In this document: piece after piece, positions 17,176 to 24,223 of the stretch
Layout: each line of letters begins with the position of its first letter
Position numbering within the stretch: the stretch's first letter is position 1
DNA from: Gallintestinimicrobium propionicum
GTDB taxonomy: Bacteria; Bacillota; Clostridia; Lachnospirales; Lachnospiraceae
Direction of reading: 5' to 3'
Length of the DNA: 64,000 nt
NCBI RefSeq assembly: GCF_025567525.1
Contig: NZ_JAOQJY010000002.1
Location: 1 to 64,000 of the forward strand
Notes under the pieces: model-generated
Told to the model about the DNA's origin: nothing
The model's input: the letters and a program-made list of their open reading frames with translations, nothing else
Database searches by the model: none
Made by a program: the position numbers and the translations under genes

Positions 17176-17637
17176 ATGAATAAAGTTATTCTTATGGGCC
17201 GTCTTACCAGGGATCCCGAGGTTCGGTATTCCCAGGGAGACAACGCTATGGCGATCGCCAGATATACACTGGCTGTGGATCGGAGATTTAACCGCAATAA
17301 TAACGATGAGAATTCCGCAGACTTTATCGGATGCGTTGCATTCGGCAAGAGCGCAGAGTTCGCAGAGCGGTATCTCCATAAGGGAACCAAAATTGTGGCG
17401 ACCGGCAGAATCCAGACTGGTAGCTATGTCAATAAGGATGGCGTCAAAGTGTATACGACTGATGTTGTTGTGGAAGATCAGGAGTTTGCAGAGAGCAAGA
17501 ACAGTGCAGCCAGTAACGATGGGGGTTACAATGGCGGCGGTTATAACAGTGCACCTGCAAGACCCCAGCCTGCTGCAGCGACAGACGGCTTCATGAACAT
17601 TCCGGATGGAATCGACGAGGAGCTGCCGTTCAACTAA
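17176..17637 (+). CDS. ssb: Single-stranded DNA-binding protein
   Basis: 153 residues. N-terminal OB fold (MNKVILMGRLTRDPEVRYSQ, FIGCVAFGKSAEFAERYL, KIVATGRIQTGSY), a Gly/Asn/Pro-rich linker, and the acidic C-terminal tip GIDEELPFN that recruits replication and repair proteins. Lies 14 bp after rpsF, as is standard. Confidence 0.97.
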   Translation: MNKVILMGRLTRDPEVRYSQGDNAMAIARYTLAVDRRFNRNNNDENSADFIGCVAFGKSAEFAERYLHKGTKIVATGRIQTGSYVNKDGVKVYTTDVVVEDQEFAESKNSAASNDGGYNGGGYNSAPARPQPAAATDGFMNIPDGIDEELPFN

Positions 17638-17764
17638 GCAAAATTTTTGTTTCACAAAAATTTTGCGCTACATCTCGAGCACGAAGTGTTTGAGATGTTT
17701 CCCGTTTTAATTTTCCGCTCGCGGAAAATTGCGCTGCTTCTCGGATGCAAAGCATTTGAGAAGT
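17638..17764 (+). repeat. Two tandem hairpin pairs between ssb and rpsR
   Basis: Two units of the same layout. Unit 1: a 13-bp stem (17638-17666, loop TTC), then GCGCT, then a long stem (17670-17698) with GAA loop. Unit 2: AATTTTCCGC/GCGGAAAATT (17709-17730, loop TC), GCGCT, then a 12-bp stem (17737-17763) with AAA loop. The second stems share CTCG/TTGAG but differ inside (AGCAC/GTGTT versus ATGC/GCAT) with compensating changes, so structure rather than sequence is kept. They lie in the transcript 30 bp before rpsR. Confidence 0.75.
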
Positions 17765-17793
17765 TTCTATATTCAAACAGGAGGTAAACCATC

Positions 17794-18057
17794 ATGGCAT
17801 TCAATAAATCTGAAAGACCTGACGCTCCCGCACGGAGAAGAGGCGGCATGCGCAGAAGAAAGAAAGTTTGCGTATTCTGTGGTAAGGACAATGTGATCGA
17901 TTACAAGGATACCAATAAGTTAAAGAGATACGTTTCCGAGAGAGGTAAGATTCTTCCCAGAAGAATTACCGGCAACTGCGCAAAGCATCAGAGAGCTCTG
18001 ACTGTTGCAATCAAGAGAGCACGTCATCTGGCACTTATGCCTTACGTTGCTGAATAA
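17794..18057 (+). CDS. rpsR: 30S ribosomal protein S18
   Basis: 87 residues with a basic N-terminus, the CVFC...C zinc-type cysteines (KKVCVFCGKDNVIDYKD; a C+ paralogue form), and the S18 core RITGNCAKHQRALTVAIKRAR. Partner of S6 on the small subunit platform. ACAGGAGGTAAA ribosome binding site. The spacer from ssb (156 bp) is long and filled with tandem hairpins. Confidence 0.96.
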   Translation: MAFNKSERPDAPARRRGGMRRRKKVCVFCGKDNVIDYKDTNKLKRYVSERGKILPRRITGNCAKHQRALTVAIKRARHLALMPYVAE

Positions 18058-18073
18058 ATCATCAGACATTTGG

Positions 18074-18114
18074 GACTGCCGTTTTTGTGAAATTCACGAA
18101 CGGCAGTCTTTTTA
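18074..18114 (+). terminator. Terminator of the rpsF operon
   Basis: GACTGCCGTT pairs with GAACGGCAGTC, with an inner GTGAA/TTCAC stem, followed by TTTTT. Confidence 0.85.
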
Positions 18115-18119
18115 AGTTA

Positions 18120-18206
18120 ACAGTTCACTTGTACCGTTTGGGGGCAGATTTCATGCTCGCATGAAAATCTACCTACAAAAAGGTACGAATGGCGCGAGTG
18201 AACTGT
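18120..18206. repeat. 87-bp MITE-like imperfect palindrome
   Basis: Ends ACAGTTCACT and AGTGAACTGT are perfect 10-bp inverted repeats. Inside, GTACC/GGTAC and AGATTTCATG/CATGAAAATCT nest around CTCG. The right half resembles 49049-49101. No coding capacity; probably a non-autonomous mobile or extragenic palindrome. The rest of the spacer up to 18377 shows a TATACT box near 18279 but no convincing -35. Confidence 0.6.
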
Positions 18207-18377
18207 ACAACTGTACCTTTTTGTCGTACCCTGCGCGCAGATGCCAGTTATTTTTATGGAATTTTCCAAAAAGAAATGGTATACTGAATGCATGCTTCCA
18301 AAACGGGGCATTTTTACTGCAATCATACACAGAAATGATAAAGGTGCCTGTCTTTCTGACAGGGCATAGGTGTGTTT

Positions 18378-20435
18378 ATGAGAACAAAAAAGAGAATTAG
18401 GCTGAAAGGCAGGCTGCGTATCTATATGCAGACCTCCCTTTATATGGGGATTTTACTCCTGATCGTGGATATCGGAACGTATTTTCTGGATGTCCGTGCA
18501 GGCTTTCTGCTGACCTGCTTTCTGCTGTTTTATTTTGGAATGATCATTTTACTGATGTTCTATAACAGACCGATCATTTTGAACGAGCTGATCAGCTTTG
18601 CAACGCAGTACGGGCAGGTACAGAAGACGTTGCTTCGGGATATGGCGATTCCCTATGCGCTTTTGGATGAAACCGGACGGGTCATCTGGTGCAACGATGC
18701 CTTCCGTGCTGCAATCCACAGCGAAAAAGGCTTTCATAAGTCGATTACCTATGTATTTCCGGCAATCACGCGGGAGCGTCTGCCGCAGGGCGAGCAGGAG
18801 GCAGAAATCGAGATCTCCTTTGAAGAGAGCGATTATATCGCGCATATTACGCGGGTATCGCTGCGGGGGATGATATCGGAAGACAGCGACGTTTTAGATG
18901 ACGAGGATTATGACAGCTGCCTGTATGCGATGTACCTGTATGATGAGACCGCATTAAAGCTTGCGCTTCGGGAAAACGACGCGCAGTCGCTGGCAGTCGG
19001 TCTGATTTACCTGGATAACTACGAAGAGGCACTTGCGAGTGTGGAAGAAGTACGGCGATCCCTGTTAAAGGCGCTGATCGACCGAAAAGTAAACAAATAT
19101 ATTTCCAGCTTCGACGGAATCTGCCAGAATATCGAAAAGGATAAATATCTGGTTATTTTGAAGAAAAAATCCGTAATGCAGATGCAGGAGCAGCGCTTTG
19201 AACTGCTTGAGGATGTAAAGACGGTCAACATTGGCAATGAGATGGCGGTAACACTGAGCATCGGTATTGGTCTGGACGGTCTGGTTTATGCACAGAATTA
19301 CGAATTTGCCCGCACGGCGATTGACTTTGCACTGGGACGCGGCGGTGACCAGGCGGTAGTCAAGATGCCGGACAAGATCAATTATTACGGCGGAAAGAGC
19401 CAGCAGGTAGAAAAAAATACACGTGTCAAGGCCCGGGTCAAAGCCCATGCATTGCGTGAAATCATCACGAGCAAGGACAATGTCCTGATTATGGGGCATA
19501 AGATCGGCGACGTGGACAGCTTCGGCGCGGCAGTGGGAATTTACCGGATCGCGCGGACACTGGAGCGGCGTGCACAGATCGTGTTGAACGATGTGACGAC
19601 TTCGCTTCGCCCGATGGTCGATCTGTTTTTGAACAATCCGGAATATGAAAACGACATGCTGCTGACGAGCGCTCAGGCGTTGGAATGTGCGGGGCCCAAT
19701 ACCGTTCTGGTGGTTGTGGATGTCAACCGTCCGTCACTGACGGAATGCCCGGAACTCTTAAAAATCTGTAAATCCATCGTCGTTCTGGATCATCACAGAG
19801 CCGGAACGGAGACGATTGAAAACGCGACCCTTTCCTATGTGGAAACCTATGCGTCGTCCGCCTGCGAAATGGTATCGGAAATCCTGCAGTATACAAGCGA
19901 TGGAATCCGGATCAAGAGCGAAGAAGCGGACAGCATGTATGCCGGCATGGTGGTAGACACGCAGAACTTTATGACAAAAACCGGCGTGCGCACGTTTGAA
20001 GCAGCTGCATTTTTGCGCAGAAACGGCGCGGACGTAACCCGTGTCCGCAAGCTTTTCCGGGAAAATGCGGCAGAATATAAGGCAAAGGCGGACGCTGTCA
20101 GCCAGGCGGAAATTTACCGCAATGCCTATGCAATTTCGATCTGTCATTCCGAGGGACTTGCGAGCCCGACTGTTGTGGGTGCGCAGGCTGCAAACGAGCT
20201 TCTGGATATCAGGGGCGTCAAGGCAAGCTTTGTCCTGACGGAATATCAGAATAAACTGTTTTTCTCAGCACGCTCCATCGACGAAGTCAACGTACAGGTC
20301 ATCATGGAGCGGATGGGCGGCGGCGGACATTTGAACATCGCAGGCTGTCAGCTGGAAAATACGTCCGTGGAGGAAGGCATTATTGTACTGAAGCGGACGC
20401 TGGATAAAATGATTGAGGAAGGTGAAATATCATGA
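18378..20435 (+). CDS. gdpP: GdpP-type cyclic-di-AMP phosphodiesterase (DHH family)
   Basis: 685 residues from the ATG at 18378 (AGG 7 bases upstream; GTG at 18372 is too close). Two N-terminal membrane helices (GILLLIVDIGTYFL, FLLTCFLLFYFGMIILLMFY), a PAS-like region, a degenerate GGDEF domain, then the DHH/DHHA1 phosphoesterase: GDVDSFGAA (Asp378, Asp380), LDHHRAG (Asp471), VVDTQNF and GGGGHLNIAGC. It hydrolyses c-di-AMP to pApA and so affects cell wall, potassium and osmotic control. The stop overlaps the rplI start (ATGA), the classic Firmicutes arrangement. Confidence 0.93.
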   Translation: MRTKKRIRLKGRLRIYMQTSLYMGILLLIVDIGTYFLDVRAGFLLTCFLLFYFGMIILLMFYNRPIILNELISFATQYGQVQKTLLRDMAIPYALLDETGRVIWCNDAFRAAIHSEKGFHKSITYVFPAITRERLPQGEQEAEIEISFEESDYIAHITRVSLRGMISEDSDVLDDEDYDSCLYAMYLYDETALKLALRENDAQSLAVGLIYLDNYEEALASVEEVRRSLLKALIDRKVNKYISSFDGICQNIEKDKYLVILKKKSVMQMQEQRFELLEDVKTVNIGNEMAVTLSIGIGLDGLVYAQNYEFARTAIDFALGRGGDQAVVKMPDKINYYGGKSQQVEKNTRVKARVKAHALREIITSKDNVLIMGHKIGDVDSFGAAVGIYRIARTLERRAQIVLNDVTTSLRPMVDLFLNNPEYENDMLLTSAQALECAGPNTVLVVVDVNRPSLTECPELLKICKSIVVLDHHRAGTETIENATLSYVETYASSACEMVSEILQYTSDGIRIKSEEADSMYAGMVVDTQNFMTKTGVRTFEAAAFLRRNGADVTRVRKLFRENAAEYKAKADAVSQAEIYRNAYAISICHSEGLASPTVVGAQAANELLDIRGVKASFVLTEYQNKLFFSARSIDEVNVQVIMERMGGGGHLNIAGCQLENTSVEEGIIVLKRTLDKMIEEGEIS

Positions 20436-20878
20436 AAGTAATTTTACTGGAAGATGTCAAAGCACTTGGCAAAAAGGGACAGGTTGTAGAGGTATCCGAC
20501 GGATACGCAAAGAACTTTATTCTGAAAAAAAAGCTCGGCCTGGAAGCGACCGGCGCTAACATGAACGATTTGAAACTCCAGAAAGCGAGAGACGAAAAGG
20601 TTGCGCAGCAGCAGCTCGACGCTGCAAAAGAGCAGGCGGCTTTGCTGGAAGAAAAATCCGTAACCCTGTCGATCAAGGCTGGCGAGGGCGGAAAGGCATT
20701 CGGCTCCGTATCCAGCAAGGAAATCGCAGCTGCCTACAAGGAGCAGTGCAATATGGAAATTGATAAAAAGAAAATTCAGCTTCCGGAGTCGATCAAGACC
20801 TTCGGCATGCATGAAGTGCCCGTAAAACTGCATCCGCAGGTAACCGGAAAGCTTCATGTGAAAGTAGTGGAAGCGTAA
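20432..20878 (+). CDS. rplI: 50S ribosomal protein L9
   Basis: 148 residues. N-terminal signature MKVILLEDVKALGKKGQVVEV...GYAKNFIL, the long connecting helix, and the C-terminal domain LPESIKTFGMHEVPVKLH. Translationally coupled to gdpP through an ATGA overlap. Confidence 0.97.
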   Translation: MKVILLEDVKALGKKGQVVEVSDGYAKNFILKKKLGLEATGANMNDLKLQKARDEKVAQQQLDAAKEQAALLEEKSVTLSIKAGEGGKAFGSVSSKEIAAAYKEQCNMEIDKKKIQLPESIKTFGMHEVPVKLHPQVTGKLHVKVVEA

Positions 20879-20891
20879 AGACAGAGGATAA

Positions 20892-20990
20892 GATTGAAAA
20901 ATAAAATTTTTCAATTGCGGGATTTGTGTCTGCGCGCACTTGACACAAACTTGACATGCGCAAAAAGCGTGCGCAGAAATGAGCGGAAAA
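20892..20990 (+). repeat. 99-bp structured repeat, copy 2
   Basis: Differs from 7801-7899 at three positions, all outside or compensated in the stems. It ends one base before the dnaB start codon and so again provides the downstream leader and weak GAGCGG ribosome binding site. Confidence 0.8.
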
Positions 20991-20991
20991 C

Positions 20992-22335
20992 ATGGCAGCA
21001 GCAGATGAGGCGATTTTAAAAAGGGTACTCCCCCACAGCATTGAGGCGGAGCAGTCGGTCATCGGTTCGATGATTATGGACCGGGAAGCGATTGTGGTTG
21101 CGTCCGAAATTATTACGGGAGAGGATTTTTATAACCGGCAGTATGGCGTGCTGTTTGAAACGATGGTGGAGCTAAACGACAGTGGCAGACCGGTGGATCT
21201 GGTCACGCTGCAGGACAAGCTCCGGGAAAAAGATGTGCCGCCTGAAATTTCAAGTCTGGAGTTTATCCGCGACCTGATTACGGCGGTGCCGACTTCTGCC
21301 AATGTAAAATATTATGCCGGGATCGTTGCGGAAAAATCCACACTGCGCAAGCTGATTCGGCTGAATGAGGAAATCGCGAACACCTGCTATGCAGGCAAGG
21401 AGGGTCTGGAAGAAATCCTTGAGACGACGGAGAAAAAGGTCTTTGATCTGGTTCAGCGCCGAAACACGGGTGATTTTGTCCCGATCCGTCAGGTCGTTAT
21501 GAACGCGATGGATCGAATCGAAAAGGCTTCCCGCAATAAAGGAAACGTAACGGGAATCCCGACAGGTTTTATTGACCTGGACTATAAGACAGCGGGACTG
21601 CAGCCCTCCGACCTGATTCTGATTGCGGCGCGTCCTTCCATGGGCAAAACCGCGTTTGTCCTGAATATCGCACAGAATGTGGCGTTCAAGCAGGGAATGA
21701 CGGTAGCAATGTTCAGCCTGGAAATGAGTAAGGAACAGTTCGTGAACCGACTGTTCTCCCTCGAATCCAAGGTGGACTCCCAGCATCTGCGTACCGGTAA
21801 CCTGACCGATGCAGAATGGGAGAGCCTGATCGAAAGTGCCGGCGTGATCGGAAAATCCAATCTGATCATTGATGACACGCCGGGCATCACGATTGCAGAG
21901 TTACGTTCCAAATGCCGGAAATATAAGCTGGAATATGATTTGAAGCTGATCATCATCGACTATTTACAGCTGATGAGCGGCAGCGGCGGACGGTCTTCGG
22001 ATTCCCGACAGCAGGAGATTTCCGATATTTCCCGTTCCTTAAAGGCACTTGCGAGAGAACTGCAGGTTCCGGTTATCGCCCTTTCCCAGCTGTCCCGTGC
22101 GGTAGAGCAGCGTCCGGAGCACAGACCGATGCTGTCCGACCTGCGTGAATCGGGAGCCATCGAGCAGGATGCCGACGTCGTAATGTTTTTGTACCGCGAC
22201 GATTATTACAATCCGGATACGGAGAAAAAAGGCATCGCAGAAGTCATTATCGCAAAACAGAGAAACGGCCCGATCGGCACGATAGAGCTGGTATGGCTGC
22301 CGGACTATACAAAATTTGCCAATTTACAAAAGTAA
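20992..22335 (+). CDS. dnaB: Replicative DNA helicase
   Basis: 447 residues, normal for DnaB. N-terminal domain LPHSIEAEQSVIGSM, RecA-like domain with Walker A AARPSMGKTAFVLN, Walker B LIIIDYLQLMSG and the DnaB motif ALSQLSRAVEQRP. It unwinds DNA at the fork as a hexamer. Follows rplI by 113 bp, nearly all taken by a structured repeat. Confidence 0.97.
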   Translation: MAAADEAILKRVLPHSIEAEQSVIGSMIMDREAIVVASEIITGEDFYNRQYGVLFETMVELNDSGRPVDLVTLQDKLREKDVPPEISSLEFIRDLITAVPTSANVKYYAGIVAEKSTLRKLIRLNEEIANTCYAGKEGLEEILETTEKKVFDLVQRRNTGDFVPIRQVVMNAMDRIEKASRNKGNVTGIPTGFIDLDYKTAGLQPSDLILIAARPSMGKTAFVLNIAQNVAFKQGMTVAMFSLEMSKEQFVNRLFSLESKVDSQHLRTGNLTDAEWESLIESAGVIGKSNLIIDDTPGITIAELRSKCRKYKLEYDLKLIIIDYLQLMSGSGGRSSDSRQQEISDISRSLKALARELQVPVIALSQLSRAVEQRPEHRPMLSDLRESGAIEQDADVVMFLYRDDYYNPDTEKKGIAEVIIAKQRNGPIGTIELVWLPDYTKFANLQK

Positions 22336-22348
22336 ACAGACGTGCGCA

Positions 22349-22364
22349 CACTGCTTAAGCAGTG
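22349..22364 (+). terminator. Hairpin after dnaB
   Basis: Perfect palindrome CACTGCTTAAGCAGTG, extended weakly by flanking CG pairs and followed by GTACGTTTTAA. It may be a first, weak terminator ahead of the stronger one at 22399. Confidence 0.4.
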
Positions 22365-22398
22365 CGGCGGTACGTTTTAAAATCAGAACGACGAAAGA

Positions 22399-22443
22399 GA
22401 ACAGAAGGCGGAAAAGATTTTATCCGCGCCTGTTCTTTTTTTA
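22399..22443 (+). terminator. Terminator after dnaB
   Basis: GAACAG-AA-GGCGGA pairs with TCCGCGCCTGTTC across AAAGATTTTA, followed by a T7 run. Confidence 0.75.
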
Positions 22444-22476
22444 CAGTTGTTTGTGAAGCAGGGAATGGAGGTTAAG

Positions 22477-23127
22477 ATGACGGCAGAGGGAATGTATACG
22501 ATTAAAGAAGCGGCAAAAAAGGTTCATGTCGAGGCGCATGCGCTGCGCTACTGGGAGGAAGAGCTGGGGCTTTCAATCAGCAGGAACGATCAGGGCTACC
22601 GACAGTACAGCGAGGAGGATATGGAGCTGCTTGAACGGATCCGCCAGTGGAAGGAGAAGGGAATGCAGCTCAAAGCGATCCGCCTGATGCTGTCGGAAAA
22701 TGGCAGACTTTCCGTTCCGCAGGAAATCGTGCGGGAGGCACAGTCGATGCTGGAGAAGGGGGACGCAGGCGCTGCAGCAGCGCAGCAGGAACACGCACAG
22801 TGTGCGTTTACATCAGACAATTCGGATACGCTTCATTCGCAGCATGCGCTCACACCGGGCGGTGCCGATACGGTGGAGAACATCCTTCTGGATGAACGCA
22901 GCAGCAAGGCTGCAAAACTTCAGTATCTTCTGGAAAATCTCGTTTCCCGCGCAGTACAGGAGAGCAATGAGATGGTGTTAAAAGAGCTGGATTACCGGTT
23001 TCGGCAGATGGAAGAAAATGCGCAGGAGCGGGAACAGAAGCGGATGGAGCGGGAAGAGGAGCATTACCGGAAGCTGGACGAGCTGCTTTGCCAGAAAGGA
23101 AGAAGAAAGGGCAGACGGAGACGGTAG
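22477..23127 (+). CDS. MerR-family regulator with coiled-coil tail
   Basis: 216 residues from the ATG after TGGAGG; the frame is open upstream without a site. The N-terminal MerR helix-turn-helix and wing are clear (YTIKEAAKKVHVEAHALRYW, NDQGYRQYSEEDMELL). A long charged helix follows (EENAQEREQKRMEREEEHYR) ending in a basic tail KGRRKGRRRR, unlike small-molecule sensing MerR proteins. It looks like the Racs/DUF3967-related group of unknown target. No metal-binding cysteines are seen. Confidence 0.8.
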   Translation: MTAEGMYTIKEAAKKVHVEAHALRYWEEELGLSISRNDQGYRQYSEEDMELLERIRQWKEKGMQLKAIRLMLSENGRLSVPQEIVREAQSMLEKGDAGAAAAQQEHAQCAFTSDNSDTLHSQHALTPGGADTVENILLDERSSKAAKLQYLLENLVSRAVQESNEMVLKELDYRFRQMEENAQEREQKRMEREEEHYRKLDELLCQKGRRKGRRRR

Positions 23128-23139
23128 AAGGACGGGAAA

Positions 23140-23200
23140 GATTTGTGTCTGCGCACACTTGACACAAACCCGGTATGCGCAAAAAGCGTGCGCGAAAATG
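23140..23200 (+). repeat. Structured repeat, copy 3 (shorter, diverged)
   Basis: Keeps the TTTGTGTC/GACACAAA stem and GCGCAAAAAGCGTGCGC of the 99-bp repeat but lacks the A/T-rich first hairpin. Unlike copies 1 and 2 it lies after a gene (MerR) and not directly before a start codon. Confidence 0.65.
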
Positions 23201-23213
23201 GGAAGACGCAAAA

Positions 23214-23253
23214 AAATAAGCGGAAGCCGATGAAAATCAACCTCCGCTTATTT
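23214..23253. terminator. Bidirectional terminator between merR-type gene and ferredoxin
   Basis: AAATAAGCGGA pairs with TCCGCTTATTT around an 18-base loop; A and T runs flank it on both strands, serving the two convergent genes. Confidence 0.75.
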
Positions 23254-23280
23254 TATGTGTTTTGCTTGTGTGGCTTAGAC

Positions 23281-23451
23281 TCAGCCCTCAGAGATAGCGC
23301 CAACAGGACACTGACCTGCGCAGGAACCGCAGTCAACGCATTTAGCAGCGTCGATTTCGAATTTGCCTTCTCCCATAGAGATAGCGCCAACAGGACACTG
23401 GCCTTCACAAGAACCACATGAGATACAGGAATCACCAATTACGTATGCCAT
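23281..23451 (-). CDS. 2[4Fe-4S] ferredoxin
   Basis: A 56-residue protein starting MAYVIGDSCISCGSC, with two classical clusters motifs CISCGSCEGQCP and CVDCGSCAGQCP. This is the clostridial ferredoxin that carries low-potential electrons in the cytoplasm. AAAGGAGG lies 8 bases before the ATG. The two halves are near duplicates at DNA level, as expected from the ancient internal repeat. A promoter lies at 23485-23513. Confidence 0.95.
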   Translation of the reverse strand: MAYVIGDSCISCGSCEGQCPVGAISMGEGKFEIDAAKCVDCGSCAGQCPVGAISEG

Positions 23452-23484
23452 GATATAAATCCTCCTTTGAAATTTCTTTTTCTT

Positions 23485-23513
23485 ATTTTAGCTCAAAAAG
23501 GCAAAATAGACAA
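23485..23513 (-). promoter_or_regulatory. Promoter of ferredoxin gene
   Basis: On the minus strand, TTGTCT (23508-23513), 17 bp, TAAAAT (23485-23490). Confidence 0.6.
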
Positions 23514-23669
23514 GTACCAAATGGGGTACAAAACGGAAATTTAAAAACCCGCAAACCCGCATAAATACTGGGAAAACAGTAAGTTGAAACAAACTCAAGT
23601 AAGAGATGAACAACTATTTCCGGGACGGGAAAAAACAGGGGCAGAATGGAAGAAAAATGGACCGACCGG

Positions 23670-23698
23670 TTGCCAGATGAATGGGAATGTATTATACT
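23670..23698 (+). promoter_or_regulatory. Promoter of the DUF1858 gene
   Basis: TTGCCA (23670-23675), 17 bp, TATACT (23693-23698). Confidence 0.6.
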
Positions 23699-23756
23699 GG
23701 TAAAGCTGATAAAGCGGCAGAAAACTGCCGACGGAAGAAAAAAGGAGGTTTGCCGG

Positions 23757-23948
23757 ATGAGTAAATTCAATAAGGATATGACAATTGGTGAAGTACTGCG
23801 CATCGATATGAATGCCGCATCTGTCCTGATGGAAATCGGTATGCACTGCCTTGGCTGTCCTGCTTCTCAGGGTGAGACACTGGAAGAGGCTGCTATGGTG
23901 CATGGGATTCCGATCGAGAATCTGATGGAAATGCTGGATGAGCTGTAA
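23757..23948 (+). CDS. DUF1858 domain-containing protein
   Basis: 63 residues from the ATG after AAAGGAGG. Typical DUF1858: DMTIGEVLRIDMNAASVLME and the motif GMHCLGCPASQGETLEEA. The two cysteines suggest a redox or cluster-related role; relatives accompany hybrid-cluster and nitrogen/sulfur redox proteins. Function is not established. Monocistronic between the ferredoxin and pflB. Confidence 0.88.
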   Translation: MSKFNKDMTIGEVLRIDMNAASVLMEIGMHCLGCPASQGETLEEAAMVHGIPIENLMEMLDEL

Positions 23949-24098
23949 AGCATTCAAAAATGCAGCTATTTTAAACAATAATATGTTTTTTCAGAGGGAC
24001 TGACGCAGGACTTGTGCACAGTTCCTCCTGTTGTTTTTTGGCAATGTGCAAGGAAGAAAAAAGAAAATGTATAAAACAATGTACATTGCGCAAAACTG

Positions 24099-24127
24099 TT
24101 GACACTTTCCGCGTTGGGAAGTAGAAT
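24099..24127 (+). promoter_or_regulatory. Strong promoter of pflB
   Basis: Consensus TTGACA (24099-24104), 17 bp, TAGAAT (24122-24127). A ~90-nt A/T-rich leader precedes the coding start. Confidence 0.7.
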
Positions 24128-24223
24128 TGGTACATAAAGAACAGCATGGGAATCATAAAAGAGGGATTCCTTGTTGATATTATTTATCATTTTTTTCATG
24201 TTACCAGAAGGAGGTAAATTTTC

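Noticed and set aside
17638..17764. Ordinary rho-independent terminator after ssb
   Set aside because: The stems lack a proper T run, come as two matched pairs, and rpsR follows with its own ribosome binding site in the same operon.
23253..23438. 61-residue minus-strand ORF over the ferredoxin gene
   Set aside because: It is another frame of the ferredoxin; the true 56-residue gene has a ribosome binding site and both cluster motifs.
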